Notes under the pieces: model-generated
Databases searched by the model: none
What the model was told of the DNA's origin: nothing
Seen by the model: the letters and a program-made list of their open reading frames with translations, nothing else
Made by a program: the position numbers and the translations under genes
In this document: in pieces, positions 43,770 through 55,070 of the stretch
Layout: each line of letters opens with the position of its first letter
Position numbering within the stretch: position 1 is the stretch's first letter
DNA from: Adiantum capillus-veneris
Taxonomy: Eukaryota > Streptophyta > Polypodiopsida > Polypodiales > Pteridaceae
Length of the DNA stretch: 64,000 bases
NCBI GenBank assembly: GCA_014529385.2
Contig: CM043956.1
Coordinates: 88,345,221-88,409,220 of the forward strand
Reading direction: 5' to 3'

Positions 43770-45222
43770 TCATAGTAGGGTAGTCTCAATCCTCTGATGG
43801 AGTGAGAGAGGAGGAGCTAAAGCGCATTGGGGAAAGAAAAAATTAGAAAAGTAACAACACTTAACTTTTGGGGTAAAAAAAAGGGGAGGGCCAAGAGCCC
43901 TAGAGTGGAGAGTGAATGGTCCTGCAGAAAATCTTGTATGAAGAGTGCGGATATCTCTGCTGGCAGCTCATCTGCACTAATACTCGCATGCATATTGTTG
44001 TCTGCTTCATTGCTTATACGACGATGGAAGCTTTCTTCCCATTGCCTCAGCCTTTCCGTCCTCGTACTCCGCTGCCTCTGCTGATGACCGCGTAACCGTG
44101 ACGATATACTCTTGTCGCTTGCAATTAAAACTGCATTCCACTAATTCCGCTCATCATGCAAGCTACGAGGTAAATGCTTGGAGATATCCATATGTGCTTT
44201 CGCAGCCCATAGCTCTTGTTTGGCTTGGTCAACTCTTCATGCACTTCCTTCAAATCTTGATTCTGATTGCTTGAGAACACCAGTATGCTCTTCATGCTTC
44301 TTGAATTGCTGATTCTACCTCTGCATATGTCCTGATTTCTTCTTTTTTCTAATCTATGATTGTTTGAAGCCCCAATATCCTCCTTTTCTCCGTTTGGCCC
44401 AGGTTGGTACATTTAATATTGTATCATGACTCAACGTTTCAGCTTCATGCTCCTTTTGTACATCTTTAATGTTTGTTGGGGCTCATGAGTTTGTTCTTAA
44501 TCTCTCAGCGGCTCTTCTTGATCTTTTGGTTGATCCTCAGATGCTCTGTAGATCCTTCAACTGGCTTCTCAATTTCTGCAGTCTTTTGTGGGTCCAAATA
44601 TTCATCAAATTTAGCAACAGGTTGGGTTTAGGCAATGGGTCAACCTGCTGTTCTTGTTCTTCATGTTGCTCTTCGTCTTGGATTTCTGGATGTGTATAAG
44701 TCACCTTCGGTCATGTAGAGCCCAGTACATTGGCCTTGGCCTTCTTTTCTTGTTCCTCTGGAGATGTTTGTGATGCCTCATACTGTCTCTTCCCAACTGA
44801 TCTTTGATTTGTTTGTAGGCATGCTACGTGAGTGTGTCGGATTGCATTTGGATGGGCCTCCATTTCTTGCAAAATTCCCATTCGAGCTCTTAGTCGTTGG
44901 ATCTTCTTTAGCCAATCCCGCTACCGGGCAAGATCAACCTCAGATGGTCGGGCTGTAGTACGTTCACACGTCCCGAAATCTTCATAGGTACCCATACTCG
45001 TGCATCTTACGAATCGATTCCTTGATAAGACAAGCGGACACCAACAGTTTGCATAGATGACAGCTCATTGCATAGATGAAGTGGGATTACGTTTACTTGA
45101 TATTTCGCTGGCAAAGGCGGAGTCCATGTGATGTGGAAGCTCAGGACATCATCAAAAGTGCCACTCATAGTAGCTAGATCCAAAGGATGATTACACTTTG
45201 TGCTACACTTACATGCTTGCAT
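43770..45222 (-). pseudogene. Decayed charged, helical coding sequence of unknown identity
   Basis: One minus-strand frame can be followed from about 44950 to 43770 with roughly eight scattered stops. It is mostly rich in Lys, Arg, Glu and Gln. Pieces are RDWLKKIQRLRARMGILQEM, EEQHEEQEQQVDPLPKP, KQELWAAKAHMDISKHLP and RLRQWEESFHRRISNEADNN. Another frame at 45222-45007 (TFDDVLSFHITWTPPLPAKY) probably belongs to the same gene upstream, after a frame change. No introns are apparent, which would fit a retrocopied or transposon-borne gene. I do not recognise the protein. Predicted largely alpha-helical or coiled coil. Confidence 0.4.
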
Positions 45223-45249
45223 GCATACATACTGGTGACTTTCATATTC

Positions 45250-45400
45250 TATTGGATAGAATCTTTCGAGATTCTATCTTGCATCTACTTGTAAAGATGC
45301 AGCAAGCAGCAAAAGTCCTCAGCCGCGAACCCGGTTTGAACTCAGAGGCACAAAAATGAGGTCCATTGAGCTAACCACCTCATCCGAGAGGCTTTCATGT
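45250..45400 (-). repeat. tRNA-derived SINE-like sequence with a perfect hairpin
   Basis: On the minus strand TGGTTAGCTCAATGG (45377-45363) fits an RNA polymerase III A box. GAGTTCAAACC (45343-45333) fits a B box, about 20 bp further on, as in tRNAs. The T-arm and acceptor stems do not pair well, so it is not a working tRNA gene. About 55 bp downstream lies the perfect hairpin GATAGAATCT-TTCG-AGATTCTATC (45255-45278). A tRNA-like head plus unrelated tail is the SINE layout. A poly-A or T tail is not obvious. Confidence 0.5.
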
Positions 45401-45770
45401 TGTAGCTTTGTTCCCCTAAATATTAAAAAATATATGTGCAACCCCTCCAACTCGAGAGCCCTCATCTTTCTCTTGTTGTCGATGAACGCAGACCTCTTAC
45501 CTGCAAGATTCTAGTGTCAACCAGCACGCACAATCCACAAAGCCTCGAAATTAGACATGCATGTACCAATGTGTTAACCCTCATGGCTCACGGACACCCC
45601 ATCACCTACGACGAACGTGTATTATGTATTTGGTAGAGTTAAGTACCGGGCTTGTCAGACCAATAGGAAAAGGGTAAGAGTGATCGCCGATGAGAGGCGC
45701 ACTCTAACCGGGACATTCAAGGGATTAGTTGGCTAAGCATGGACGCCCAAGTGTGAATGGGGTGAGCTCA
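45401..45770. other. No gene seen
   Basis: No convincing coding frame. It links the SINE-like head to the promoter-like region downstream. Confidence 0.35.
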
Positions 45771-46060
45771 TATAAAAGCCAACTAAACCTAAAATTGACT
45801 CATTCTCTCATTTGTGCAATAGAAGAGTGCTTTTGCTCCATCTCCATCTCCATCTTCTTCTTCTTCACCTCCTTGTGTGTGTGTGTATGTGAGAGAGAGA
45901 GAGAGAGGGAGAGTGTGTGTGCGATCGAGCATTACGAAGGCACGACGACGACGAAACGGTTGAGCGCGGCACGACTGCAGCTTTTTCTTTATCGCGACGA
46001 GGAATCCACCACGAAGGCGAGCGTAGAGCGTTGAGTGACACACCCTTTGCTCTCTTGAGC
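45771..46060 (+). promoter_or_regulatory. Promoter-like region with TATA box and CT-rich leader
   Basis: ATATAAAAGCC at about 45770-45780 is followed about 30 bp later by CTCATTCTCTC, a likely start region. Then come a CT/TTC-rich leader, (TG)n and (GA)n. It could be an LTR or gene leader; it runs directly into a gypsy RT scrap at about 46100. No coding sequence is assigned. Confidence 0.35.
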
Positions 46061-46095
46061 TTGCTAGTCTAAGCTATAATTACCGATATTCTTGG

Positions 46096-47100
46096 AGATA
46101 TACATGGATGATCTTTTTGTTCTCTAGCTCTGTTGTGAGGGAAGAACACATTCATCATCTTAGAAAGGTATTCAAGAAGTGTAGGACTTATATAATATGC
46201 CTGAATCCTAAAAAATGTGTCTTCATGGTACAAATGAAATTCAACTATCTACTAGCATAGCAGATTGGGACATGTTGTTGATAGAAAATCTATTATGCTA
46301 GTAGCTAGTTGAATAGTGTAGAGAAGAACTACATAACCATGAAACGAGAGGGGGTAGGTGTCATATATGCCATAAAAAAAATTAGGCATTATCTTTTGGC
46401 CAAAAAATAAAAATTATTCACAAACCATGAAGCCTCTTGTATCTAGTAAAAAAACCTTGCAATACATGGAGAATCATTTGTTGGCTAATTATATTTATAG
46501 AGTTTGCCTTTATGGTAGTGGTTAAGGAAGGCAAAACACACCTTAGAGTGGATCACCTCTTTAGGTTACCAAACAAAGAAGCACCCTCAGGGGGTGCACT
46601 ATGTAATCATGTCAATGTATAACATGAGTTTGAAAGGAGGGGTTTTAAAATGCCAAACTTTTAGGCAATTTAACGAGATACATTAAAATAGGGGGTTCTA
46701 TATTCAATTTTGGAAAAAATTCCTAAAATAAGGGGTCATTTAATTCATTCAGACATGTTAAAAGAGGGGTTTTTTTTAAAACCCCACAAATACACCTTAT
46801 ATAGAGGGGTACTGAACGATGACCCCCCCGACGAAGCACCCAAAGGGGTAGATGATGGCATACCTAATGCATACCTCTTCAAAATTGATATGGTTCCAAA
46901 ATGGTCTCAAGAAATAGTCACACTTTTGACCTAAAAAGGTGCATTTGATAGGACTAAATAGGACATTGAGCAACAAACAAGCAGACAAGCTAAGAATTTT
47001 CAGCTTATAGGAGGACGCTTGTACCATCTGGGCCGAGGAAAAATAATAATGCATAACTCTAGAAGAATATGGATGTTATCTCATGGAAGCCCATGTACAT
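46096..47100 (+). pseudogene. Ty3/gypsy RT, RNase H and integrase scraps
   Basis: The plus-strand codons read YMDDLFVL, the RT catalytic motif, at 46102, then HHLRKVFKKCRTYIICLNPK and CVFMVQMKFNYL. From 46490 another piece gives EGKTHLRVDHLFRLPNKEAP, the RNase H end. From 46810 comes DDPPDEAPKGVDDGIPNAYL, followed by the integrase zinc-finger lead-in (QTSRQAKNFQLIGGRLYHLG at 46970). Blocks are in the right order but lack large internal parts and have stops. A deleted, old gypsy element in plus orientation. Confidence 0.7.
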
Positions 47101-47743
47101 GACATAGCCTTCCATTGTTTTCAATAGTTTACACACCAATGCCTAAAGAAACTGAAAGTGTACTAGCCATATTTGCATGCTAATGTACATCATTAGGGAA
47201 ATTTTAATCAACTCTCAAATGGGCCCTATAAGGACTTTGAATTTCTCCCCCTTGTCCAAAACAGACGCATGGTAAAAAAAATTAAAATGAAACCAAAACT
47301 TTTCAGACCATTTGGATTTAGAATGTAGTCAATGAGATCTATCCATTGATATATAGCATGCCATCAGATTACTTATATTCTAGAAGCTTTCTTTTTCTTA
47401 TGTGACTACTCCGTCTTATAGATGGAATCTCTTTAGCTTTAGTGGGGAGGCCATAAACTCTACAAATCAACTCCAGATTTTTTGAAGTTTTGGGATTTAG
47501 AACCTACTTTCTAATATCTTTCCAATGATATGGTGGTTGATAGAGTTTTGACAAAGCATTTATGTACTTCATTGGGTTGCCCATTTTGGACGAGAGAGGG
47601 AAAGTCAAACCTTCTTATTATAGGGCCCCTTTGAGACTCCAAATTTCCCCTAATGAGATATGACGTGAATTGCACTACGTGTAGGAAAAATCCACCTGTG
47701 AATATATGCCACATTGTTTATGGTAACAATTTCACCTCAATGG
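47101..47743. other. No gene seen
   Basis: Noncoding; probably the remainder of the plus-strand gypsy scrap. No end repeats are recognised. Confidence 0.35.
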
Positions 47744-48390
47744 TGTAAAGTTTACTGGCCTAGGAACTTGTGTGTAGTGGAAAATAGCATGACAAAGTGA
47801 GCATTTCATTAGAATAGACTCCTAATGAGCATAACAACAGTGGTTGGGTGAAGAGAGCAACAAAAACCATAACACCTAGTTAGATAGCATGAACAATACT
47901 TCAAAAGAGAGAGAAATTAAGCTATTGACAATAGTTGAGGACCAGATTCACATGGAGCCGGTCCCCCTTCCAAAAGGCTTTGTATTATAGGTTTCTCCTA
48001 TTAAGAGAGACATTTTACAATACAATTATTTGTGTTCCTTCAATACTAGCTATGCAATGAGGATGGGAGCTTCAAGCACTAAGCAAAACACTTATAAAAC
48101 ACAACATCAATTCCCTTATGGTCTCATACCCAAGACCTCACACAGCTTCGAAGATGGTGAGATCTAGCGGGGTATGAGAGTAGATTGAGAGGAAGAAGGA
48201 GTAGTTCATCTCCTCACATAATCACTCATATTAGCATAGTATAACTTAGTAATTATCATGGTAGAGGATATGGACATGCATTCAAGCTTGGCTCTTGGTC
48301 AGATTTGCATCACAAAGCCAAGATTTGTTGGTGTAGGCCTCCCTTCTCACAAGCTTGGAGTAGGTTATAAGCTTTTCATTAAAGCTTGAT

Positions 48391-48441
<51 letters not shown>

Positions 48442-49351
48442 GTCTTCTTACTCCACACATGAGACTCTGTGACAGTGTGTATGATAATGACCTGACAAAT
48501 TTAGCCCCCTCTCTCTCTTGGTTGACCCTCTTCCATTTTACTCATGCAAGCACCCCATTGGCCCATGTCAGGCTTAGCCAATGAAAATTGAGAGGCATAA
48601 GTGATAGCCTTATGGCATGTGTCCTCCTTTTCCCTTTTGTGAGAGCTTTAGGTAATGAATTAATTCATTAAACTCTCATTGGACCCCTTTGTCTCCTGGC
48701 CAATAGGAATCAGGCAAGCCATTGGCTGTTGAATGCTCATTGGACCCCTTGGGAGATTGTCCAATAGTCTTCTAGAGAGCTTGATTCTCATTGGATCTTT
48801 TATTAAGTGTTCTTAAATTAATTAAACTAGATTTACTCTAGCCTAATTCTGATTGGTCCACCTCCATGACCATCCAATAGGATTTGAGTACACCTTGTGG
48901 GCATCTGGGCTAGGCAGCTGACATGTGTCCCTCATTCCCTTTGTGTGAAGGAAGCTTGTGAGTGTATGTGTGTATTTCTCTCTCATCCCCTACTTTGAGG
49001 GCTTGCTCGCTCCTATGTAGGACTCATTGAAGACTTTTTGTAGACACACAAAGCATCCAATTTTCCTAAGCTTTGACCTTTGGACACAAGCTTTGAATTT
49101 TGGAACCTTAGCATTTTGGAAGTCTTAATGGGCTGAACCTTAGGGTCTTTAAAATCCATTGTTTTACAATGCTCTTTTGTAGATGGCCCCCCCTTTGGAT
49201 CCCTATTTTCTCTCATGTGGATCCCTAATGTGGCCGGTCTGCTAGCTTAACCAATATTCTAGCTTTTTCTCCCCAGGCACTTCCCCATATTAAATGATCA
49301 ATTTAACATGAGAAACTCACTTAGGAGAATCAGATATTCATTATTATGACA
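47744..49351 (-). repeat. Left LTR of tandem gypsy array
   Basis: A 1608-bp LTR, homologous along its length to 55071-57010. It contains an (AG)n run at 48394-48434 that the other LTR lacks or has only as a short stretch. The purine tract AAGAGAGAGATAA borders it on the minus strand (49352-49364), as expected for the polypurine primer. Confidence 0.85.
48394..48434. repeat. (GA)n microsatellite in LTR
   Basis: A dinucleotide array of about 41 bp inside the left LTR. The corresponding place in the other LTR (about 55965-55977) has only GAAGGAGAGAGAG. Confidence 0.95.
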
Positions 49352-49439
49352 TTATCTCTCTCTTGAAATCATAGTCATCCTCGACTATGGGGTAGAGAAG
49401 ATAAAGCCTATTCATTAGTCTTTTTTCTAGCGAGTAGAG

Positions 49440-50325
49440 GATCCATATGTTAACCTACAACATCGTTCCAGAATGGATGACTAGTCCATTTGGCGCTTTA
49501 GAGCCTAAGCTGCCCCAAGCATTTATGCACATTAGTCCTATCAATCTTGCATTGTTCATTAAAAATCTCTACTTGGTGTTTGGGAGATGTCATCTCCGTA
49601 AACTTGATTCCAAGCATGCATACTATTTCACATTTGTGCACAATAAAGGAAAAGCGAGTCTTATAAGACAAAAACTTTGTTCATTTTAAACATTTGTACA
49701 TTTTCTTACTCTAGGGAAGCATTGAAAGCATTGAAAATGTTTAGGTTATCCTTTAATTGTATGCCTTGCATCCATCTAGCATCTTCAAAATGATAATTCT
49801 GAAACTTAATAAGATATCATCGGATAGTCTTACAGCCTCTTAATACCTTGTATTCATGTCGGAGAATGGACTCGGGTTGCATCCTGAGGGGGTTCACTAT
49901 GTGTAAAACTACCATATCAAGTGCGTTCAAGACATGTTTGTAAAACCCCTTATCTGTGATTTTTTTAAGGAATATAATATACCCTTTTCTTTTAGAATCT
50001 ATAATTTTTTTTCAAATTTGAAAAAATAATTCCCTTCTGTATATATATTTATGTAAGTTTCAAGAACTTTAAATACCCTTCTTTTGAACTCACGTGATAG
50101 GTTACATTTTTATTAGGTGACCTCCCCGGGGCTCCATCATCTCTTCTTGGTTCTCGATCTCCAGTGGGTCTTCAATAATTGGTTCTTGAGGTGGCTCTCC
50201 TTTGTAAGGCTTTAGTAGACTCACATGAAAAGCATTATGTATGAGCCAATGGCTAGGCAATTTGAGTTGATAGGCCATCTCATTGATTGGCCTAAGAATC
50301 TGGAAGGGACCATAGTACCTTTTTG
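49440..50325 (-). other. 3' untranslated part of left gypsy internal region
   Basis: Between the polypurine tract and the integrase end. Homologous to 57050-57730 of the second internal region. No coding frame. It includes repeated phrases such as CTACTTGGTGTTTGGGAG. Confidence 0.5.
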
Positions 50326-50760
50326 CTAACTCACATAGTACTTTTGGTGGCTTGTAGGATTCTTGCTCGTCGTGTTCCTTAATCGATCCTTGAAAAATTT
50401 AAGTAAGACCCAATCATTTTCTTTAAAGGCTTGGGCTCTTCTGTGCTTATCAGTAGCAGCCTTTTGCCTTTGCTGTGAGATAGAGATATCATCCTTAATC
50501 TTTTGGAAAGATTCTTGTAGGTCTCGGATATACTCATCTACAGCAGCAACGAAGATCTTCCCGTGTACCTTAAGTAGCAACAGACCTTTTGATCTTCCCT
50601 CAATTACCTCAAAAGTTGCTTTTCCCCTGGAGGTATGTACAATGTTATTGTAGTCATACTGCACTAAGGGTAAGTACTTCTCCCATTGCAACCTTTGAGC
50701 TACTTTTGTTACATAGGATTTTAGTAGAGCAAGAGTTGCTAGGTTAGCTATTTAACTTTG
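50326..50760 (-). pseudogene. Integrase C-terminal part, left gypsy element
   Basis: The frame reads QWEKYLPLVQYDYNNIVHTS and RGKATFEVIEGRSKGLLLLK, then QQRQKAATDKHRRAQAFKEN and DWVLLKF. This is the typical end of gypsy integrase after the catalytic core. The core upstream (about 51080-50760) is interrupted by stops. Homologous to 57942-58328 of the second copy. Confidence 0.75.
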
Positions 50761-51344
50761 GCCATCCGTTCGTGGGTGATAGGCCGCAAAGAAATTTAGC
50801 CTTGTCCCTAAATTGTCAAAGAGACCCGTCCAAAAATTAATGGTCATTTTAGGATCTCTATCCAACACTATAAACATTAGCAAGCCATGGTACTTGAAGA
50901 TTTGTGAAATTAACGGGTTTCCATTTGATGAGCTTTGATAGTCGTTTTGATAGGTATAAAATGAGCTTGTTTGCTAAACCTATCTACTATCGCCAATATT
51001 CCCCTATTCCCATGGATAGACTTAGGCAATCCAAAGATAAAATCCATGGATATTATTTCTCATGGTGAATTAGGGATTGGCAAAGGTTGGAGCAATCCAG
51101 GTTGCTTCCCTCTATCAAACTTCATCTTTTGGCATACCACACATTTAGAAACATACTCTTGTATGTTTTCTTTTATGGTAGGCCAATAGAAATATGTTTC
51201 AAACCCTTTTAGGGTAGACTGAATCCCTCTATGCCCCACATAAGGAGGAGCATGAGATTCATAGATTGCTTCCTCACGTAGTGAGTTAGTAACGCATAGT
51301 CTATTTCCATAGAGAAGATAACCATCTTGTAAAGTAAATGGTTC

Positions 51345-52620
51345 CTATTTCTTCCCTAATGCAAGGGCTGAAATCACATCTCTAAAATCGGGATCAATAG
51401 CATACTCATCTATCATACAAGATAGATAATCGTGAGTTGCTATGGAAAGCGCACTCACTCTCAGTCGTCGTGAGAGTGCATCGGCTACTTGATTATGCTT
51501 CCCAACAATGTGAGCAATATAAAAATGAAATTGCAAAAGGAAATTTTCCCACCTCATTTTTTTGTCGAAGAGCTTGGTCTGCGTCATGAACTACTTAAGG
51601 CTTTGGTGATCCGTCCGCAGATTGAAAGGAGTCCCCAAAAAATAATGCTTCCATGAGTCTAAGGCATGTAAAACTGCAAGGAGTTCCTTTTCATATATTC
51701 CTAGAGCTTGCTCACCAGGGTCGAGCCTTCAACTTTCATAGACTATTGTGTGCCCTTCTTGGAGCAAAATAGCTCCAAGGAAGTCACTACAAGTGTCACA
51801 TTGGATCTCAAATGGCTTTGAGAGATCCGGTAGTGTAAGCATAGGTTGAGAGATAATCTTGTTAGTTCATGAAGATTCCTTGGTTTAGGCCATCCTTTTA
51901 CTACCTCTAACTTTGATGGATCCATTTGGATGCCACCGTGACCTAAATAGTGAATCTCTTGTAAGAAAATTTTTCTTTCGATTAACATAGATTTTATTCT
52001 CTCTTAAGACTTGAAATATTACGTGGAGATGTTACTTGTGTTCGTCTACTGAATTAGAGTAGATGATGATATCATCAAAATAACACTCCAGTAAAGGTTT
52101 GGTGAGGCTTGAATAGCTTCTCCATCATGTGGTTGAATGTGGCTGGTGCATTGATGAAGCCAAAAGGCATGACAATGTATTCGTAAAGACCAAATGTAGT
52201 GCAAAATGTAGTCTTTACAATGTCTTGATCAATTATGCTTATTTGATGGTAGCCACTTTTTATGTCAATCCTATTGAAGTAGGTGGACCTTTGTAGTCTT
52301 GGTCTTCTACCCGTGGAATGGGAAACCTATTTTGATAGTGATCCTATTTAGCGCTCTATAGTTGACACACATACGATATGTACCATCTTTCTTTTGCACT
52401 AATAACAAGGTGAGAAAAATGGAGATGAGCTAGGCCTAACCATGCCCTTCTCAACTAACTCAACTTCTTGGAAGAAGATCAATTGCACGGTCATCATTGC
52501 ATCGTTTAGGAGTTAGTTCACAAGGGATGTCGCCAATAAAGACATCTTGAAACCCCTTGAGAAAATTGAATACCTCTAATTCCTTGTGGTTTTTTATATT
52601 CTCTTTTGCTAAAGGATTAG
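51345..52620 (-). pseudogene. RT and RNase H remnants, left gypsy element
   Basis: Pieces in order: CVNYRALNRITIK (about 52380), IHYLGHGGIQMDPSKLEVVK (51960), then RNase H pieces and RWENFLLQFHFYIAHIVGKH with NQVADALSRR (51560-51480), the RNase H C-terminal signature. Several frame changes; a stretch between 51850 and 51890 is deleted compared with the second copy (59240-59400). Clearly nonfunctional. Confidence 0.7.
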
Positions 52621-52627
52621 GTTCATT

Positions 52628-53350
52628 TTAAGAATATTTAACAAAAATCATGTACACGGAAATAGAGCTCTTTATTGAGTTATTGAAAGCTTGCATATGT
52701 ACAATGGGTATGGTGTTACCCATTTCCTTAGCATCTATGTACATATCTTTTTCCATGTACTTAAAGTAGATTTTCCTTTCAAAGAATTGAACATTGGCAG
52801 CCATGCGATCAAACCATTGTGTCCCTAGGATTACATCCTCATGCTTGAGAGGAGAGATAAAGAAGTCCTCTTTGTCCACATAGATTTGGGCATGAAGCCT
52901 CAATTTCCCGATTAAAGGAGTGACTGAAGTTTCTTGTCCCCTGAAAGCACCATTTGCGGGTAGGACATCTCCCATCTCATAGGCTTGGATGCCTAGCTTG
53001 GTGGCCAGCTCTGTGGATATGAAATTGTGAGTAGAACCACGGTCAAAAAGAATAAAAGCATCATGTTCTCTTACCTTTCACCAAGCATGGCATAGAGGAG
53101 ATCCTTTGGGGTGAGCTTAGTCTTCTTGGATTTCGACCAAGGTATCTCTAGAAGGCTCATGGCGGGTGCTCTTTTGGGGACAAGTGCGATACGCATGCCC
53201 TTGCTCGCCACACTTGAAACAATGGTTATCCTTGCGATAACGCTCAAGATCTTTAGGAGAGAGTTTGTTTTTGCCTTTGTAAATTCCCTTCTCTTTAGCT
53301 TTGCTGTTATTGGAATTTCCCTTAAGAGACTTTTGGACATTGTCCTTCAC
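52628..53350 (-). pseudogene. Zinc knuckle and protease region, left gypsy element
   Basis: The frame from 53350 reads a basic stretch and CFKCGEQGHAYRTC, a perfect C-x2-C-x4-H-x4-C zinc knuckle (about 53225-53185). After a frame change, AFILFDRGSTHNFISTE (53065-53015) is the protease active site with D-R-G in place of D-S-G. Then comes PLKHEDVILGTQWFDRM (52840), the second protease block. The Ser-to-Arg change should inactivate the protease. Confidence 0.75.
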
Positions 53351-53418
53351 TTAGGCTCATTGGAACCCTTGTTTTCTGTGGGCTTAGAATTTCTCTTAGT
53401 CCCTATTTGTAAATTGAT

Positions 53419-54690
53419 TCAAGAAGCCACTATAGTATGGTGTATATTCACGGATATGGTGCGTGGCCTTTGGGCATTGAAATACTCCGCCATTTCTTCA
53501 TTTAAGCCAGCCCAAAATTGTTGTTTTTGCTCTCCAAAAAACATTTTTTTGAAGAGAGTGTCTTTGAGATGTAAATCCCAAAACTTGTCTACATATTTGT
53601 GAATGGATTCGTAGGGAGAGAGCTTCAGATTTTCCATTTGGTGAGTACTTTTTCTTTGGCATTGGTGGCCAAAAACTACTTCATGATGGAAGCTCTTAAA
53701 GGTTTCCATGTTTGTGGAGCTTCACCGTTTTGCTGTAGGCTAGACCACCATTTTTTGGCGGACTTTTGAAAGTTCATAGCTACATGGTGTAGCTTAGAGG
53801 ACTCTGTGACGCCCTCATCTCCCCAAATTCCGCATTGAATTGTTGGATAAAGGCCAAGACTTTGCACGTAGCACCAAAGGTTCCATGTAGTTAAGGAAAG
53901 AGATGCTCTTGCCTCCCTCTTTGAACTTCCTAATCTTGGACGACCTCTTGCACGTGGCAGAGGATTTCCTATGTCCTCTTCATTTTGATGGTTCAAAAGT
54001 TGCATCATTGCTTTCTTCAGAAGATGAAGAATTTGAGGAAGATGGAGAAGAGCGTGACCTCTTTCTCACCTTTTTCTTGCCTTGGTTCTCTTTGTCCACA
54101 CCATCACTTTCATCATAAGAGGAAGAGGATGAAGAAGATGGAGAAGAGGGTGACCTCTTTCTCACCTTTTTCTTCTCTTGATTTTTGTCATTCCTCTTTC
54201 AATTGTGTTGTGGAGAAGTGTGTGATGGTCTTCTCCGTTTAGGAGGTGATGGAGAGTGTTTAGCCCGCCATCTTGGTGGAGCCATCTCCACTGAGGTGGC
54301 AAGAGATTCACTTCTTTCTCGTTATTTCGGTGGGGGCTCTTGAGTTTTCCTTTGAGAAGCAGATGCGTCTTCAAGAAGAAAATTTTTGAGCCCTTTGTAT
54401 GGATCCTCTTTTTCTTCCCGAATAAGAGAGAGGTCTCTTTTGGGAGTCTTGCAAGGAGGCTTCCTAGGTACTCTCTCGTCATAATGGGGAGTTTGGAGAA
54501 TCCCATGAGCACGAAGCTTCCGCCATTGAACTTCACTTTGGAGGGATGGATTTCTCATGGCTTGTTGAAGCCTAAACAAGGTAGTTAACAAGAATAGGGC
54601 CATCATTAGTAGCCTGCTCATTAGCAAAATCAAAGCTATCGACATTAATTTCACTCTCTTTATACTGTCAGCCATTCTAACCACTTTTAG
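53419..54690 (-). pseudogene. Gag with an Arg/Ser-rich repeat, left gypsy element
   Basis: The 5' end reads MADSIKRVKLM (about 54675) and a basic region. 54165-53980 then encodes two copies of KKKVRKRSxSSPSSS followed by Ser and Glu/Asp, an Arg/Ser-type repeat. Gag core pieces follow: YESIHKYVDKFWDLHLKDTL, FFGEQKQQFWAGLNEEMAEY and FNAQRPRTI. Frames change at least four times. RS-like tracts in Gag may bind RNA; that is inference. Confidence 0.65.
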
Positions 54691-55051
54691 GTGTACTTTG
54701 GCACTTAAAGCCCTAGTTGCTACTCCTCTTTATCCCTTTATAAAAGCAATCAAGCTACTCTACATGTGGCTCGAATACCATTAATTGCAAGGAATACAAG
54801 AGAGGGTCGTTCAACACCAAAACAACACCGGCTTTTGTGAGGCTTCTAATATCTCAATAGTGGTTAAGCCATAGGCAATCCACGAAGGACTCCACTATTA
54901 AGACCATAGCTGTTAACGTTGATGCCCCGTTTTGTGCATGAAGGCAGGCGAAGGCTAAAGATCCCTATTCTACTTACTCAATTGCAATTAATAATACCAA
55001 CCCTTGTATATCTAGCTTGAGGACCTCTCTTCTTGAGAAAGAGAAGAGAAA

Positions 55052-55070
55052 CCTTGTGCACTGATACCAA
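55052..55070 (-). promoter_or_regulatory. Primer-binding site, initiator Met-tRNA type
   Basis: TTGGTATCAGTGCACAAGG immediately follows the 5' LTR on the minus strand. TGGTATCAGAGC is the well-known complement of the plant initiator methionine tRNA 3' end; this differs at one position in the first twelve. Confidence 0.75.

Noticed and set aside
45310-45400. Functional tRNA gene
   Set aside because: A and B boxes are present but the acceptor and T stems do not pair; SINE-like head is more likely.
46096-46260. Pararetrovirus origin for the YMDD reverse-transcriptase scrap
   Set aside because: The following RNase H and integrase lead-in blocks are those of Ty3/gypsy elements.
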